The notes beneath the pieces are model-generated. The model worked only from the letters and a program-made list of their open reading frames with translations, searched no databases and was not told where the DNA came from. Position numbers and translations under genes: made by a program. Of a DNA stretch of 64,000 nt, positions 35,862 to 43,863 are shown piece after piece (the first letter of the stretch is position 1; each line of letters begins with the position of its first letter). The DNA comes from Flavobacterium succinicans LMG 10402. Its GTDB lineage: Bacteria > Bacteroidota > Bacteroidia > Flavobacteriales > Flavobacteriaceae. Location: contig NZ_JATV01000007.1 of NCBI RefSeq assembly GCF_000611675.1, positions 62,001-126,000 of the forward strand, written 5' to 3'.

Positions 35862-37418
35862 TTAAATTTCGTTTTTTGCTTTTCTTTTTTTCCAGAAATA
35901 TTCTCCGATAAAAAAGGCAATCAAAGCGATCAAGAAATATTTGAAATAAGATTGTGGTTGACCTTCACCGTTTACTGTTGTAAACACGCGGTCCCAACGG
36001 ATTTTGTTGATACCTTTTCCGTTAGTATCCCAACTCATCCATATAAAAACAGGTTTTCCTACAATGTGGTTTTCTGGAACAAATCCCCAATAACGGCTGT
36101 CTTCCGAGTTATGACGATTGTCTCCCATCATCCAGTAGTAATTTTGACCAAAAGTATAGGTTGTGGCTACTTTTCCGTCAATTCGGATTTCTGTACCGTT
36201 GATTTCTAAGGTTCTGTTTTCGTAATCGTCAATAATGGTTTTGTAAAAGGGTAACGTTTTTAGGTTTAAATCTACAGTTTTTCCTTTTTGAGGAATGTAA
36301 ATTGGTCCATAATTGTCTTGGTTCCAGTTTTTGGTATGCGGGAAAACGCCATTTTCAGTCTCTTTCGATACTATTCTAGTAACTGCTGTAATGCCTGGTA
36401 CTTGTTTGAAGCGTTCGGCTGCATCTTTTGTTAAGGCACTAATATATAAGGTGTCGCGTCTTTCATTGTCCATGAATCCAGCAGGATCGGTAATGTCTAA
36501 TTCTTTGAATAAAGATTCAAAATCGATAGGTGTTTTTCCATCCAAAGCCAATTTGTACGAATATTGAGGTCTTGCCCTTTCGGGTAAGATAAGTTCTTTT
36601 CCGTCAATGTAAATTAAACCGTCTTTTATAGATAAATGATCTCCAGGTAAACCTACACAACGTTTTACATAGTTTGATTTTTTGTCGATAGGTTTTTCTA
36701 CACGCAAGCCAGATTTGTCTCTGAATTTATACACGGTGTCAACGGGCCAGTTGAATACCACGATATCATTTCGTTTGATGTCTTCGATAGAAGGAAATCT
36801 CATGTAAGGCAATTGTGGCCAATTTAAATAAGATTTTTTCTTAGTTAGCGGAATCGTATCGTGAACCATCGGCATAGCAACGGTTGTCATTGGAACCCTT
36901 GCGCCATAATTTACTTTGCTTACGAATAAAAAATCACCAATTAATAATGATTTCTCTAATGAAGAAGTTGGAATGGTAAACGGTTGAATGAAATAGGTAT
37001 GCACAATCGTAGCTACGATAACGGCAAAAAGTAATGAACTTACGGTGTCGGCAGCTTTGTGATCTGGGCTTAAGTTTCTGTCGGTGACATGATTGAGTGG
37101 TTGTGTGTAATTAACGTAGTACAAGTACAACCCAAAAGAGGCTATTACTAGGATAGTATCTAGAGTAGAGCGTTTTCCAAAACTGCGTAAGGTTTCGACC
37201 CAAACAACAGGAAACATTATCAAATTGATTACTGGAATGAAAAGTAATACTGTCCACCATGTCGGTCTACCAATAATTTTCATTAATACAATTGCATTGT
37301 AGATTGGTACAGCTGCGATCCAACGTTTTCTTCCTGCACTTTCGTACATTTTCCATGTACCTAAAAAATGAATAATTTGAATAACTAAAAAGAAAACAAA
37401 CCAAGAATATAGTGTCAT
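35862..37418 (-). CDS. lepB: Signal peptidase I
   Basis: 518 residues, the long Bacteroidetes form. Membrane helices lie in the first 140 residues, then the serine box FTIPTSSLEKSLLIGDFLFV (nucleophile about Ser153), the lysine box VKRCVGLPGD (about Lys252), a long insertion, and GDNRHNSEDSRYWGFVP. A C-terminal membrane helix (YFLIALIAFFIGEYFW) precedes a basic tail. It removes Sec/Tat signal peptides on the periplasmic side. Its place after dapB in the parAB cluster is conserved in Flavobacteria. Confidence 0.96.
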   Translation of the reverse strand: MTLYSWFVFFLVIQIIHFLGTWKMYESAGRKRWIAAVPIYNAIVLMKIIGRPTWWTVLLFIPVINLIMFPVVWVETLRSFGKRSTLDTILVIASFGLYLYYVNYTQPLNHVTDRNLSPDHKAADTVSSLLFAVIVATIVHTYFIQPFTIPTSSLEKSLLIGDFLFVSKVNYGARVPMTTVAMPMVHDTIPLTKKKSYLNWPQLPYMRFPSIEDIKRNDIVVFNWPVDTVYKFRDKSGLRVEKPIDKKSNYVKRCVGLPGDHLSIKDGLIYIDGKELILPERARPQYSYKLALDGKTPIDFESLFKELDITDPAGFMDNERRDTLYISALTKDAAERFKQVPGITAVTRIVSKETENGVFPHTKNWNQDNYGPIYIPQKGKTVDLNLKTLPFYKTIIDDYENRTLEINGTEIRIDGKVATTYTFGQNYYWMMGDNRHNSEDSRYWGFVPENHIVGKPVFIWMSWDTNGKGINKIRWDRVFTTVNGEGQPQSYFKYFLIALIAFFIGEYFWKKRKAKNEI

Positions 37419-37453
37419 AAAAACTGTATGTTAAAAGCTAAATTAAGCTATGA

Positions 37454-38158
37454 TTAATTGAAATTTAAAACATCTTTCATGGTGAAAACACCATGTTTTC
37501 CTGCCAACCACTCTGCTGCAATAACAGCGCCTAAAGCAAAACCTTCTCTGTTGTGTGCGGTGTGTTTTATCTCTATTGCGTCTATGGGTGAATTGTAGGT
37601 TACGGTATGTGTTCCAGGAACTTCGCCTGTTCTAACAGCTTCAATTTGGATTTCGTTGTCCTTTGGGCTAGCGTCCATGGTCCAATTGGAACAGTTACTA
37701 TGTTCTAGTACGCCTTCTGCTAAGGTAATAGCCGTTCCGCTTGGGGCATCTAACTTATGGATATGGTGAATTTCTTCCATAGCAACTTTGTATGAATGGT
37801 AAGGAGCCATGATTTTTGCTAAGTATGAATTTAATTCAAAAAAAAGATTCACTCCTAAGCTAAAATTGGAACTTGAAATAAATCCTCCATTCTTCTCTTT
37901 ACAAAGCGCAATCATCTCGTCATAATGTGCTAGCCATCCTGTGGTGCCTGAAACCACGGGCACATTGGCGTGGAAACTCGCAGATATATTGGCTATAGCA
38001 GCTGCTGGCACACTAAAATCGATGGCAACATTAGCATTTTCTAGGCCATCATAAGTGTTGAATTCATCTTTTTTCAAAACAATTTCATGACCTCTTTCTA
38101 AAGCAATTCGCTCTATTACTTGGCCCATTTTTCCGTATCCTAAAAGCGCAATTTTCAT
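37454..38158 (-). CDS. dapB: 4-hydroxy-tetrahydrodipicolinate reductase
   Basis: A 234-residue DapB of the lysine/diaminopimelate pathway. NAD(P)-binding LLGYGKMGQVIE at the N-terminus, SGTTGW, and the catalytic HHIHKLDAPSGTA. It is shorter than the 270-residue enterobacterial enzyme, as usual for Bacteroidetes. It supplies meso-DAP for peptidoglycan and lysine. The lepB start is 36 nt downstream. Confidence 0.96.
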   Translation of the reverse strand: MKIALLGYGKMGQVIERIALERGHEIVLKKDEFNTYDGLENANVAIDFSVPAAAIANISASFHANVPVVSGTTGWLAHYDEMIALCKEKNGGFISSSNFSLGVNLFFELNSYLAKIMAPYHSYKVAMEEIHHIHKLDAPSGTAITLAEGVLEHSNCSNWTMDASPKDNEIQIEAVRTGEVPGTHTVTYNSPIDAIEIKHTAHNREGFALGAVIAAEWLAGKHGVFTMKDVLNFN

Positions 38159-38184
38159 TTTTTTTGATTTAAAATAAGTACTTT

Positions 38185-38745
38185 TTAAAAAGTATAATTG
38201 AAGGTTAGACCCACATTGGGGCGAAACGTTACATCGTTGGGGTAAATTTCTGGTTTTAATGAGAGATTTTCGTTGACATTAAATTGAATAATAGCCGCGT
38301 CTACATTGGCATCAATAATATTCAATACATAAAAACCAACGGTAACTAATGCCGATAAATCTCTGTTGCGTTGGAATACTCTTTGTGCGGCAACCAATCT
38401 ACTGTTGTCTAAAAAAGAAAATTTGTCATCCGTGTACCCTTCTAATCTTCTTTTATAAGCATCTCGGTACTGATTGTATTTTCTATTGTTGTCAATATAA
38501 AAATACAAACTGGTTCCAATACCAGCATATACTAAAGGGATTTTCCAATACTTTTTGTTGTAGGCTTGACCCAATCCCGGCAAAATGGCTGAATAAAATG
38601 CAGCTTTTGCTGGGGTTAGAGGATCGATATCAAGAGGCGCAACGGTATCTTTTGCAACTAGGGCTACTGCTTTTTTTTCTTGTGAAAAAGCAGTGTGGTG
38701 TAGCAACAAAAGTGTAATGATGCATATGGTACGCAATAAATTCAC
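38185..38745 (-). CDS. DUF5683 family protein
   Basis: 186 residues with a signal peptide (IICIITLLLL-type core, cleavage near FSQ), followed by PAKAAFYSAILPGLGQAYNKKYWKIPLVYAG, read in two parts, the hallmark of DUF5683. A second hydrophobic stretch is near 135-150. Envelope protein of unknown role. The start is GTG, sharing one base with the parB TAG stop, so it is translationally coupled to parB. Confidence 0.88.
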   Translation of the reverse strand: MNLLRTICIITLLLLHHTAFSQEKKAVALVAKDTVAPLDIDPLTPAKAAFYSAILPGLGQAYNKKYWKIPLVYAGIGTSLYFYIDNNRKYNQYRDAYKRRLEGYTDDKFSFLDNSRLVAAQRVFQRNRDLSALVTVGFYVLNIIDANVDAAIIQFNVNENLSLKPEIYPNDVTFRPNVGLTFNYTF

Positions 38746-39644
38746 TACCCTTTGATTAATTTTAAAATTCTGTTTAAGTCTTCTTCTGAATGAAAAGGGA
38801 TGGTTATTTTTCCTTTTCCTTTTGGATCTACTTTTAAATCTACTTTGGTGCCAAAATAAGAATTAAAACTGTATTGTTGTTCGTCATCGATCTCAAATGC
38901 AGCTGATTTTGCGGGAGCGCTAGATTTTGGCAACAAACTTTCGTGGTAGTTTTTTACTAAAGTTTCCGTTTCACGTACCGATAAATTCTGACTCACAATT
39001 TTTTGATACATTTGGGCTTGTACATCCAAATCTTCAACATTGATGATGGCGCGACCATGTCCCATACTGATGAAACCGTCTCTGATACCTGTTTGAATTA
39101 TCGGATCTAGTTTTAAAAGACGCAAGTAATTGGCAATCGTAGAACGTTTTTTACCCACTCTTTCGCTCATTTGTTCTTGAGTTAATTGTATTTCGTCCAT
39201 TAATCGTTGGTACGAAAGTGCAATCTCAATAGGGTCTAAGTCATGACGTTGGATGTTTTCCACCAAAGCCATAACCAAAGATTCGTTATCATTTGCAATA
39301 CGAATGTAAGCAGGTACGCTAGTAAGTCCTACTAATTTTGAAGCACGCAAACGACGTTCCCCAGAAATTAATTGGTATTTGTTAAAATCTAATTTACGAA
39401 CCGTAATGGGTTGAATTACGCCTAATTCTTTGATAGAAGTGGCCAATTCACGCAATGATTCTTCATTGAAATTTGTTCTGGGTTGAAATGGATTTATTTC
39501 AATAGCATCAATTTCAAGCTCAATAATATTACCAACAACTTTGTCAGCATTCTTATCCTCAACCGATTTTATGTCGTTTTCAGGATCTTTTAATAATGCG
39601 GATAAACCCCTTCCAAGTGCTTGTTTTTTTATTGCTTTTGTCAT
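38745..39644 (-). CDS. parB: Chromosome partitioning protein ParB
   Basis: 299 residues. N-terminal KKQALGRGLSALL box, INPFQPRTNF, GERRLRASKL (CTPase/nuclease-like fold), central HTH (SERVGKKRSTIANYLRLLKL), and a C-terminal dimerisation segment. It binds parS sites near the origin and spreads. It lies 5 nt after parA. No parS-like 16-bp palindrome was spotted in the window. Confidence 0.96.
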   Translation of the reverse strand: MTKAIKKQALGRGLSALLKDPENDIKSVEDKNADKVVGNIIELEIDAIEINPFQPRTNFNEESLRELATSIKELGVIQPITVRKLDFNKYQLISGERRLRASKLVGLTSVPAYIRIANDNESLVMALVENIQRHDLDPIEIALSYQRLMDEIQLTQEQMSERVGKKRSTIANYLRLLKLDPIIQTGIRDGFISMGHGRAIINVEDLDVQAQMYQKIVSQNLSVRETETLVKNYHESLLPKSSAPAKSAAFEIDDEQQYSFNSYFGTKVDLKVDPKGKGKITIPFHSEEDLNRILKLIKG

Positions 39645-39649
39645 AAAAC

Positions 39650-40417
39650 CTATTTGCTGTTTTTCTTTATTATTTCTTGCGCTAAATGAATATAGTTTAC
39701 TGCACCTTTACTAGTTGCATCGTAATTAATTATGCTCTCTCCAAAACTTGGCGCTTCACTCAATTTTACATTACGTTGAATTACAGTTTCAAAAACCATA
39801 TCGTTGAAGTGTTTTTGAACCTCTTCTAATACTTGATTAGACAAACGCAATCTAGAGTCGTACATAGTTAGCAATAGTCCTTCAATATCCAAATCTGGAT
39901 TATGTATTTTTTGAATACTTTTTACGGTATTCAATAACTTGCCTAATCCTTCGAGTGCAAAATATTCACATTGAATAGGAATAATAACAGAGTCTGCTGC
40001 TGTAAGTGCATTCAAAGTTAATAAACCCAATGAAGGCGCGCAGTCGATCAATATGTAGTCATATTCATCTTTGACGCTTTCTAATGCTTTTTTAAGCATG
40101 TATTCACGATTTTCCTTGTCTACCAATTCAATTTCGATAGCCACAAGGTCAATGTGAGCAGGAATCACATCTACATTAGGTGCGGTACATTTTAAAACCG
40201 CTGCTTTTGGTGTGTGGCTGTGTTCTAAGATTTGGTAGGTACCAATTTCCACAGATTCCACATCAATTCCTAAGCCAGATGTGGCATTAGCTTGAGGATC
40301 AGCATCAATTAATAATACTTTTTTTTCTAAAACTCCTAAGGAAGCTGCAAGATTTACGGATGTTGTGGTTTTTCCAACTCCTCCTTTTTGATTAGCAATA
40401 GCAATGATTTTGCCCAT
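39650..40417 (-). CDS. parA: Chromosome partitioning ATPase ParA
   Basis: About 255 residues from the ATG at 40417 (MGKIIAIANQKGGVGKTTTS); an 11-residue upstream extension is possible but would cover the promoter region. Deviant Walker A KGGVGKTTT, LLIDADPQANATSGLG, and the Walker B ILIDCAPSLGLLTLNAL. It segregates the origin region with ParB. A -7-like TGTATTTTTAC lies 21 nt upstream. Confidence 0.96.
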   Translation of the reverse strand: MGKIIAIANQKGGVGKTTTSVNLAASLGVLEKKVLLIDADPQANATSGLGIDVESVEIGTYQILEHSHTPKAAVLKCTAPNVDVIPAHIDLVAIEIELVDKENREYMLKKALESVKDEYDYILIDCAPSLGLLTLNALTAADSVIIPIQCEYFALEGLGKLLNTVKSIQKIHNPDLDIEGLLLTMYDSRLRLSNQVLEEVQKHFNDMVFETVIQRNVKLSEAPSFGESIINYDATSKGAVNYIHLAQEIIKKNSK

Positions 40418-40763
40418 TTGTTTTTTTAATTTTGAGCGGTAAAAATACAATTTTTTATGGTTATTGAAAATCTATTTTTAGAACATTTGTGATTGTTTTC
40501 TGAATCTTTTTTCAAGACTATATTTTTTACAAGCGAAAGCGCTTCTAATTACAGAATTATTTTTTTTACTGTTTCTTTTGGAGCTATTTGTTAAATTTTA
40601 ATTGTAAAAAAAAAGAGGAGCTATTTGATAGACTCCACTTTTTTTAGAAGTATTTAATTAAATGAGGTAAATAGATTTTTAAATTTTTTTTATTAAAATT
40701 GGATCAACTTAATTCATAAAACTTGTTTATTGATACATAAAAAACAGTTAGATATATTGAATG
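40418..40763. other. AT-rich intergenic stretch upstream of parA
   Basis: Contains the parA -7-like box (40439-40449, minus) and the terminator of the lysozyme-inhibitor-like gene (40604-40645). GGAGCTATTTG occurs twice (40580 and 40617). No ORF is supported. Confidence 0.5.
40604..40645 (-). terminator. Intrinsic terminator of the PliI-like gene
   Basis: Minus strand: GGAG-T-CTAT, loop CAA, ATAG-CTCC (40636-40617), then a T-run. Confidence 0.75.
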
Positions 40764-41402
40764 TTAGTATTTAATTATTTTATCAATTACAAATACTCTT
40801 GAGGCTTCACCATTTTTAAGTTTGTATTGAATTTGTCGAGTGCCTCCAGTGGGTTTGCTATTATTATCTCCTTCTTTATAGACTGGAAATCGTTGTATTA
40901 ATGTACCCTCAACAAGTGCAAATTCATCATGCCCCATATATCCTTTGTTCGTTTTTGGATTTTCGACTATGCTTGGAATTGTGATTTCACTCATTGATTT
41001 ATTATTATTTCCTGAAAAACCAATTGCAGTTCCGTAGCTTCCACTTCCAGCACTGGTAACATAAATTAATAATTCTGGTGAACCATCTGCATTAATATCG
41101 TCAACTTCTATATTATTAATTGAGCCATCAATTGTTTTTGTGATAATAGAATTGTCTTCCAAAAAACCTTTTGGTTGAATGGTCAAAGTGTTTCCTGTTA
41201 CTGCAATAGCGAAGCTTATATCTTTATAGGTGACCGTTTTTGTATAATCTGCCTTTTGTTCTTCCGGTTTTGAAATGGAGGTAGTGGTAGTATCTTTTGT
41301 TTGATTCGATTCACTAGATGTTACTGTTTCCGATTTCTTTTGACAACTAATTGATAAAAGGGTTAAGGATAAGACTAAGCTGGTTGAAATATTTTTTTTC
41401 AT
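40764..41402 (-). CDS. PliI-like lipoprotein, probable I-type lysozyme inhibitor
   Basis: 212 residues. A lipoprotein signal (LLSISC, Cys20), a Ser/Thr-rich linker (22-55), then a beta-sandwich domain. It has the features I associate with PliI-family inhibitors: DINADGSPELLIYVTS, the SGSYG loop, GYMGHDEFALVEG, and GGTRQIQYKL near the C-terminus. Such proteins block invertebrate-type lysozymes in the periplasm. The assignment is from memory of motifs, without alignment, so moderate. Confidence 0.6.
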   Translation of the reverse strand: MKKNISTSLVLSLTLLSISCQKKSETVTSSESNQTKDTTTTSISKPEEQKADYTKTVTYKDISFAIAVTGNTLTIQPKGFLEDNSIITKTIDGSINNIEVDDINADGSPELLIYVTSAGSGSYGTAIGFSGNNNKSMSEITIPSIVENPKTNKGYMGHDEFALVEGTLIQRFPVYKEGDNNSKPTGGTRQIQYKLKNGEASRVFVIDKIIKY

Positions 41403-41591
41403 CTGAAATAATTGTTTTTAGTTGGTTAGAAGATTAAAGTTAATGAAAATGAAATAATAATCCCAATTCTACTCGCAATAAATGATTTTTAAGTAGGTTG
41501 TTCAAAGTCTGTATAAGTGCTTGTTATTGATTTAAATACATTTTTTTAATGAATTTATTAAATTGTAAAGTGATTTTATTTTTGAAATTAC

Positions 41592-41622
41592 TTGTGATAG
41601 CCAAAAAAGTATTCTATATTTG
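41592..41622 (+). promoter_or_regulatory. tRNA-Pro promoter
   Basis: TTG at 41592-41594, a 20-nt spacer, then TATATTTG at 41615-41622, 11 nt before the tRNA. Confidence 0.75.
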
Positions 41623-41633
41623 CACCCGCGTTA

Positions 41634-41708
41634 CGGGGTGTAGCGTAGCCCGGTTATCGCGCCTGCTTTGGGAGCAGGAGGTCGCAGGTTCGAATCCTGC
41701 CACCCCGA
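41634..41708 (+). tRNA. tRNA-Pro (anticodon TGG)
   Basis: Acceptor stem CGGGGTG/CACCCCG, anticodon stem CCTGC/GCAGG with loop TTTGGGA (anticodon TGG at 41669-41671), T-arm GCAGG-TTCGAAT-CCTGC, discriminator A. CCA is not encoded. A terminator hairpin follows at once. The last 12 nt recur at 41824. Confidence 0.95.
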
Positions 41709-41710
41709 CT

Positions 41711-41743
41711 AAATCCTTTCTGATTTTCAGAAGGGATTTTTTG
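41711..41743 (+). terminator. tRNA-Pro terminator
   Basis: AAATCCTTTCTGA (41711-41723) pairs with TCAGAAGGGATTT (41727-41739), then Ts. Confidence 0.8.
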
Positions 41744-41823
41744 TATATATGGAATTTACAGTTTACATATTATTTTCAAAATCGGCTGATAAACATCGAA
41801 TTTCCGTTAAACGGAATAAACGC

Positions 41824-41835
41824 TGCCACCCCGAC
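41824..41835 (+). repeat. Duplicate of the tRNA-Pro 3' end
   Basis: TGCCACCCCGAC repeats 41698-41709 exactly, 126 nt downstream, and is followed by its own hairpin terminator. Either the relic of a second tRNA gene or a recombination footprint. Confidence 0.7.
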
Positions 41836-41870
41836 AAAAAACCTTTTTGAAATTCAAAAAGGTTTTTTTT
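41836..41870 (+). terminator. Terminator after the tRNA remnant
   Basis: AAAAACCTTTTTGAA and TTCAAAAAGGTTTTT form a long stem ending in eight Ts. Confidence 0.75.
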
Positions 41871-41926
41871 TATTACCCCATAATCAAAACAAATACTTCA
41901 AATCGAGTTATTATTTTTTAAAATCC

Positions 41927-41934
41927 TATTTTTG
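41927..41934 (+). promoter_or_regulatory. trxB -7 promoter box
   Basis: TATTTTTG, 27 nt before the trxB ATG. Confidence 0.55.
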
Positions 41935-41961
41935 CGTGTATTTTAAAAAACTCAAAACACA

Positions 41962-42909
41962 ATGTCAAATACTATCGAAAAAATAAAATGCCTAATTATA
42001 GGTTCAGGTCCTGCGGGTTATACCGCGGCTATTTATGCTGCTAGAGCCAATATGAATCCAGTTTTGTACCAAGGAATGCAACCTGGTGGACAATTGACAA
42101 CGACCAATGAAGTTGAAAATTTTCCAGGTTATGTAGACGGTGTAACTGGACCAGAAATGATGATTCAGTTGCAACAACAAGCACAACGTTTTGGCGCTGA
42201 TGTGCGTGACGGTTGGGCTACAAAAGTTGATTTCTCTGGCGATATTCACAAAGTTTGGATTAATGACACTATCGAATTACACTGCGAAACTGTAATTATT
42301 TCTACAGGAGCTTCTGCAAAATATTTAGGTTTACCATCAGAACAACATTATTTAAAAATGGGTGGTGGAGTTTCAGCTTGTGCCGTTTGTGATGGATTTT
42401 TCTATAGAAATCAAGAAGTAGTAATAGTTGGAGCAGGAGATTCAGCTTGCGAAGAAGCACACTACTTATCTAAGTTGTGCAAAAAAGTTACGATGTTGGT
42501 TAGAAGCGAAAAATTCAGAGCTTCCAAAATTATGGAAGAAAGAGTACGCAAAACCGAAAACATCGAAATCCTTTTAAACCACGATACCGTTGAAGTTTTA
42601 GGAGATGAGCAAGTGGTTTCGGCTATCAAAGTAAAAAACAAAACCACCGATGAAGTGTATGACATTCCAGCAACTGGATTTTTCGTAGCCATTGGTCATA
42701 AACCCAACACCGACATCTTCAAAGATTACTTGACCTTAGACGAAACGGGTTATATCGTTAACGTTCCAGGAAGTTCAAAAACGAATGTGGCAGGAGTTTT
42801 CGTAGCAGGAGACGCCGCCGATCACGTGTACCGCCAAGCCATTACCGCTGCAGGTACAGGTTGTATGGCAGCATTGGATGCCGAGCGTTATTTGGCAGCC
42901 AAAGAGTAA
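41962..42909 (+). CDS. trxB: Thioredoxin-disulfide reductase
   Basis: A 315-residue flavoprotein passing electrons from NADPH to thioredoxin. FAD-binding GSGPAGYTAAIYAARA, redox-active CAVC in SACAVCDGFFYR, NADPH-binding VGAGDSACEEA, and the C-terminal FVAGDAADHVYRQAITAAGTG. Low-molecular-weight type. It starts 27 nt after a -7 box, and its stop is 8 nt before repeat copy F. Confidence 0.97.
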   Translation: MSNTIEKIKCLIIGSGPAGYTAAIYAARANMNPVLYQGMQPGGQLTTTNEVENFPGYVDGVTGPEMMIQLQQQAQRFGADVRDGWATKVDFSGDIHKVWINDTIELHCETVIISTGASAKYLGLPSEQHYLKMGGGVSACAVCDGFFYRNQEVVIVGAGDSACEEAHYLSKLCKKVTMLVRSEKFRASKIMEERVRKTENIEILLNHDTVEVLGDEQVVSAIKVKNKTTDEVYDIPATGFFVAIGHKPNTDIFKDYLTLDETGYIVNVPGSSKTNVAGVFVAGDAADHVYRQAITAAGTGCMAALDAERYLAAKE

Positions 42910-42917
42910 TTTTTTTC

Positions 42918-43023
42918 GGAGCAGTATTCAAAGCGCTTTTTTGTGTTCAAAGTCCCGCTCTCCGTTACAATCTTTGTTGCCGAACCCCGGCAACAAAGGA
43001 TTTTCACTGCGATCAAGGCTAAA
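42918..43023 (+). repeat. Dispersed hairpin repeat, copy F
   Basis: GGAGCAG (42918), TCCCGCTCTCC, GTTACAATC. Stem CTTTGTTGCCG (42972-42982) against CGGCAACAAAG (42988-42998), loop AACCC, then GATTTTCACTGCGATC and AAGGCTAAAG. Same loop as copy C but with compensated stem differences. Confidence 0.85.
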
Positions 43024-43070
43024 GAATAGCAATGGTCTCTTATTTAGTTACATACTGAAATTTGTATTAC

Positions 43071-43106
43071 AAAAAAAAGTCCTTCACAGCGAAGGACTTT
43101 TTTTTT
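43071..43106. terminator. Bidirectional terminator between trxB and the GIN gene
   Basis: An A-run plus GTCCTTC pairs with GAAGGAC plus a T-run, loop ACAGC, between convergent genes. Confidence 0.85.
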
Positions 43107-43120
43107 GTTTCAACTAAAAA

Positions 43121-43861
43121 CTATTCTTGGCTTATCGAACCGCCAGAACTTTCACTTTTCTTTAGTCTTTTAGGATTGTTTTTATAGGAGATATTTCCTC
43201 CACTAGACGCTTCGGCATCAAGACTCACCAACGGATGTAGCGATTGAATACTTCCTGATGAAGCCTGTGATTTGATATCGTTTGCCAACAACTCGCCAGC
43301 ATTAATAGAACTTCCGCTCGAAGAATTGGTTTGTAAACTAATGGCTTTACCTTTCAATTCAATACTACTTCCGCTTCCAGAATCACAAATTATTTTTTCA
43401 GATTCTATGTTCAAATCTAGTGAGGCCGCACTCGATGCATCAATCTTAAATTCTGTAGCTTTAAAGGTAGATTTACTATTTACAGTCGAAGCACTATTGG
43501 CTTCAATACCTTCTATAATAGGAGCTCGAACAATTACTTTTTTCGAAGTGATATTCAAGAAAGAACTGTATTTACATCCAATAATAAGCTTACCGTTTTC
43601 TACTTTGGTAGTGATTTCTTTTTGCAAATTATCATCGGCTTCTACTATGATCTCAATTTTATCGGCTTGTTCTAGTACCAAATCGATAGCGTTTCCTACT
43701 TCAATACTTTTAAAATCGCCATTAACGATTCTTTTTTCTGTAGTTACAGAACCACTGCCGGTAATCGAATTCATGTTGGTTACTAAATTGCAAGAAGCAA
43801 AAAGTAAAGCAACTAAGGTAACAATGATAAATTTTGCTACTATGGTGATGATTTTTACCAT
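43121..43861 (-). CDS. Head GIN domain lipoprotein (DUF2807)
   Basis: 246 residues. A lipoprotein signal (LLFASC, Cys24) followed by SGSVTTEKRIVNGDFKSIEV, the start of the DUF2807 beta-helix. It is rich in Ser/Gly turns (SSAASLD, SGSGSSIEL, SSSGSSINAG, SSGSIQSL), as in these solenoids. Exposed on a periplasmic or outer face; function unknown. It starts 2 nt after pspC and forms a tight operon with padR and pspC. Confidence 0.9.
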   Translation of the reverse strand: MVKIITIVAKFIIVTLVALLFASCNLVTNMNSITGSGSVTTEKRIVNGDFKSIEVGNAIDLVLEQADKIEIIVEADDNLQKEITTKVENGKLIIGCKYSSFLNITSKKVIVRAPIIEGIEANSASTVNSKSTFKATEFKIDASSAASLDLNIESEKIICDSGSGSSIELKGKAISLQTNSSSGSSINAGELLANDIKSQASSGSIQSLHPLVSLDAEASSGGNISYKNNPKRLKKSESSGGSISQE

Positions 43862-43863
43862 GA

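Noticed and set aside
41549..41986. 145-codon ORF
   Set aside because: Runs through tRNA-Pro, two terminators and into trxB; the RNA gene and terminators explain the sequence.
2890..43023. CRISPR array from the repeated elements
   Set aside because: Copies are far apart, carry internal hairpins and have no regular spacers; no cas genes are present.
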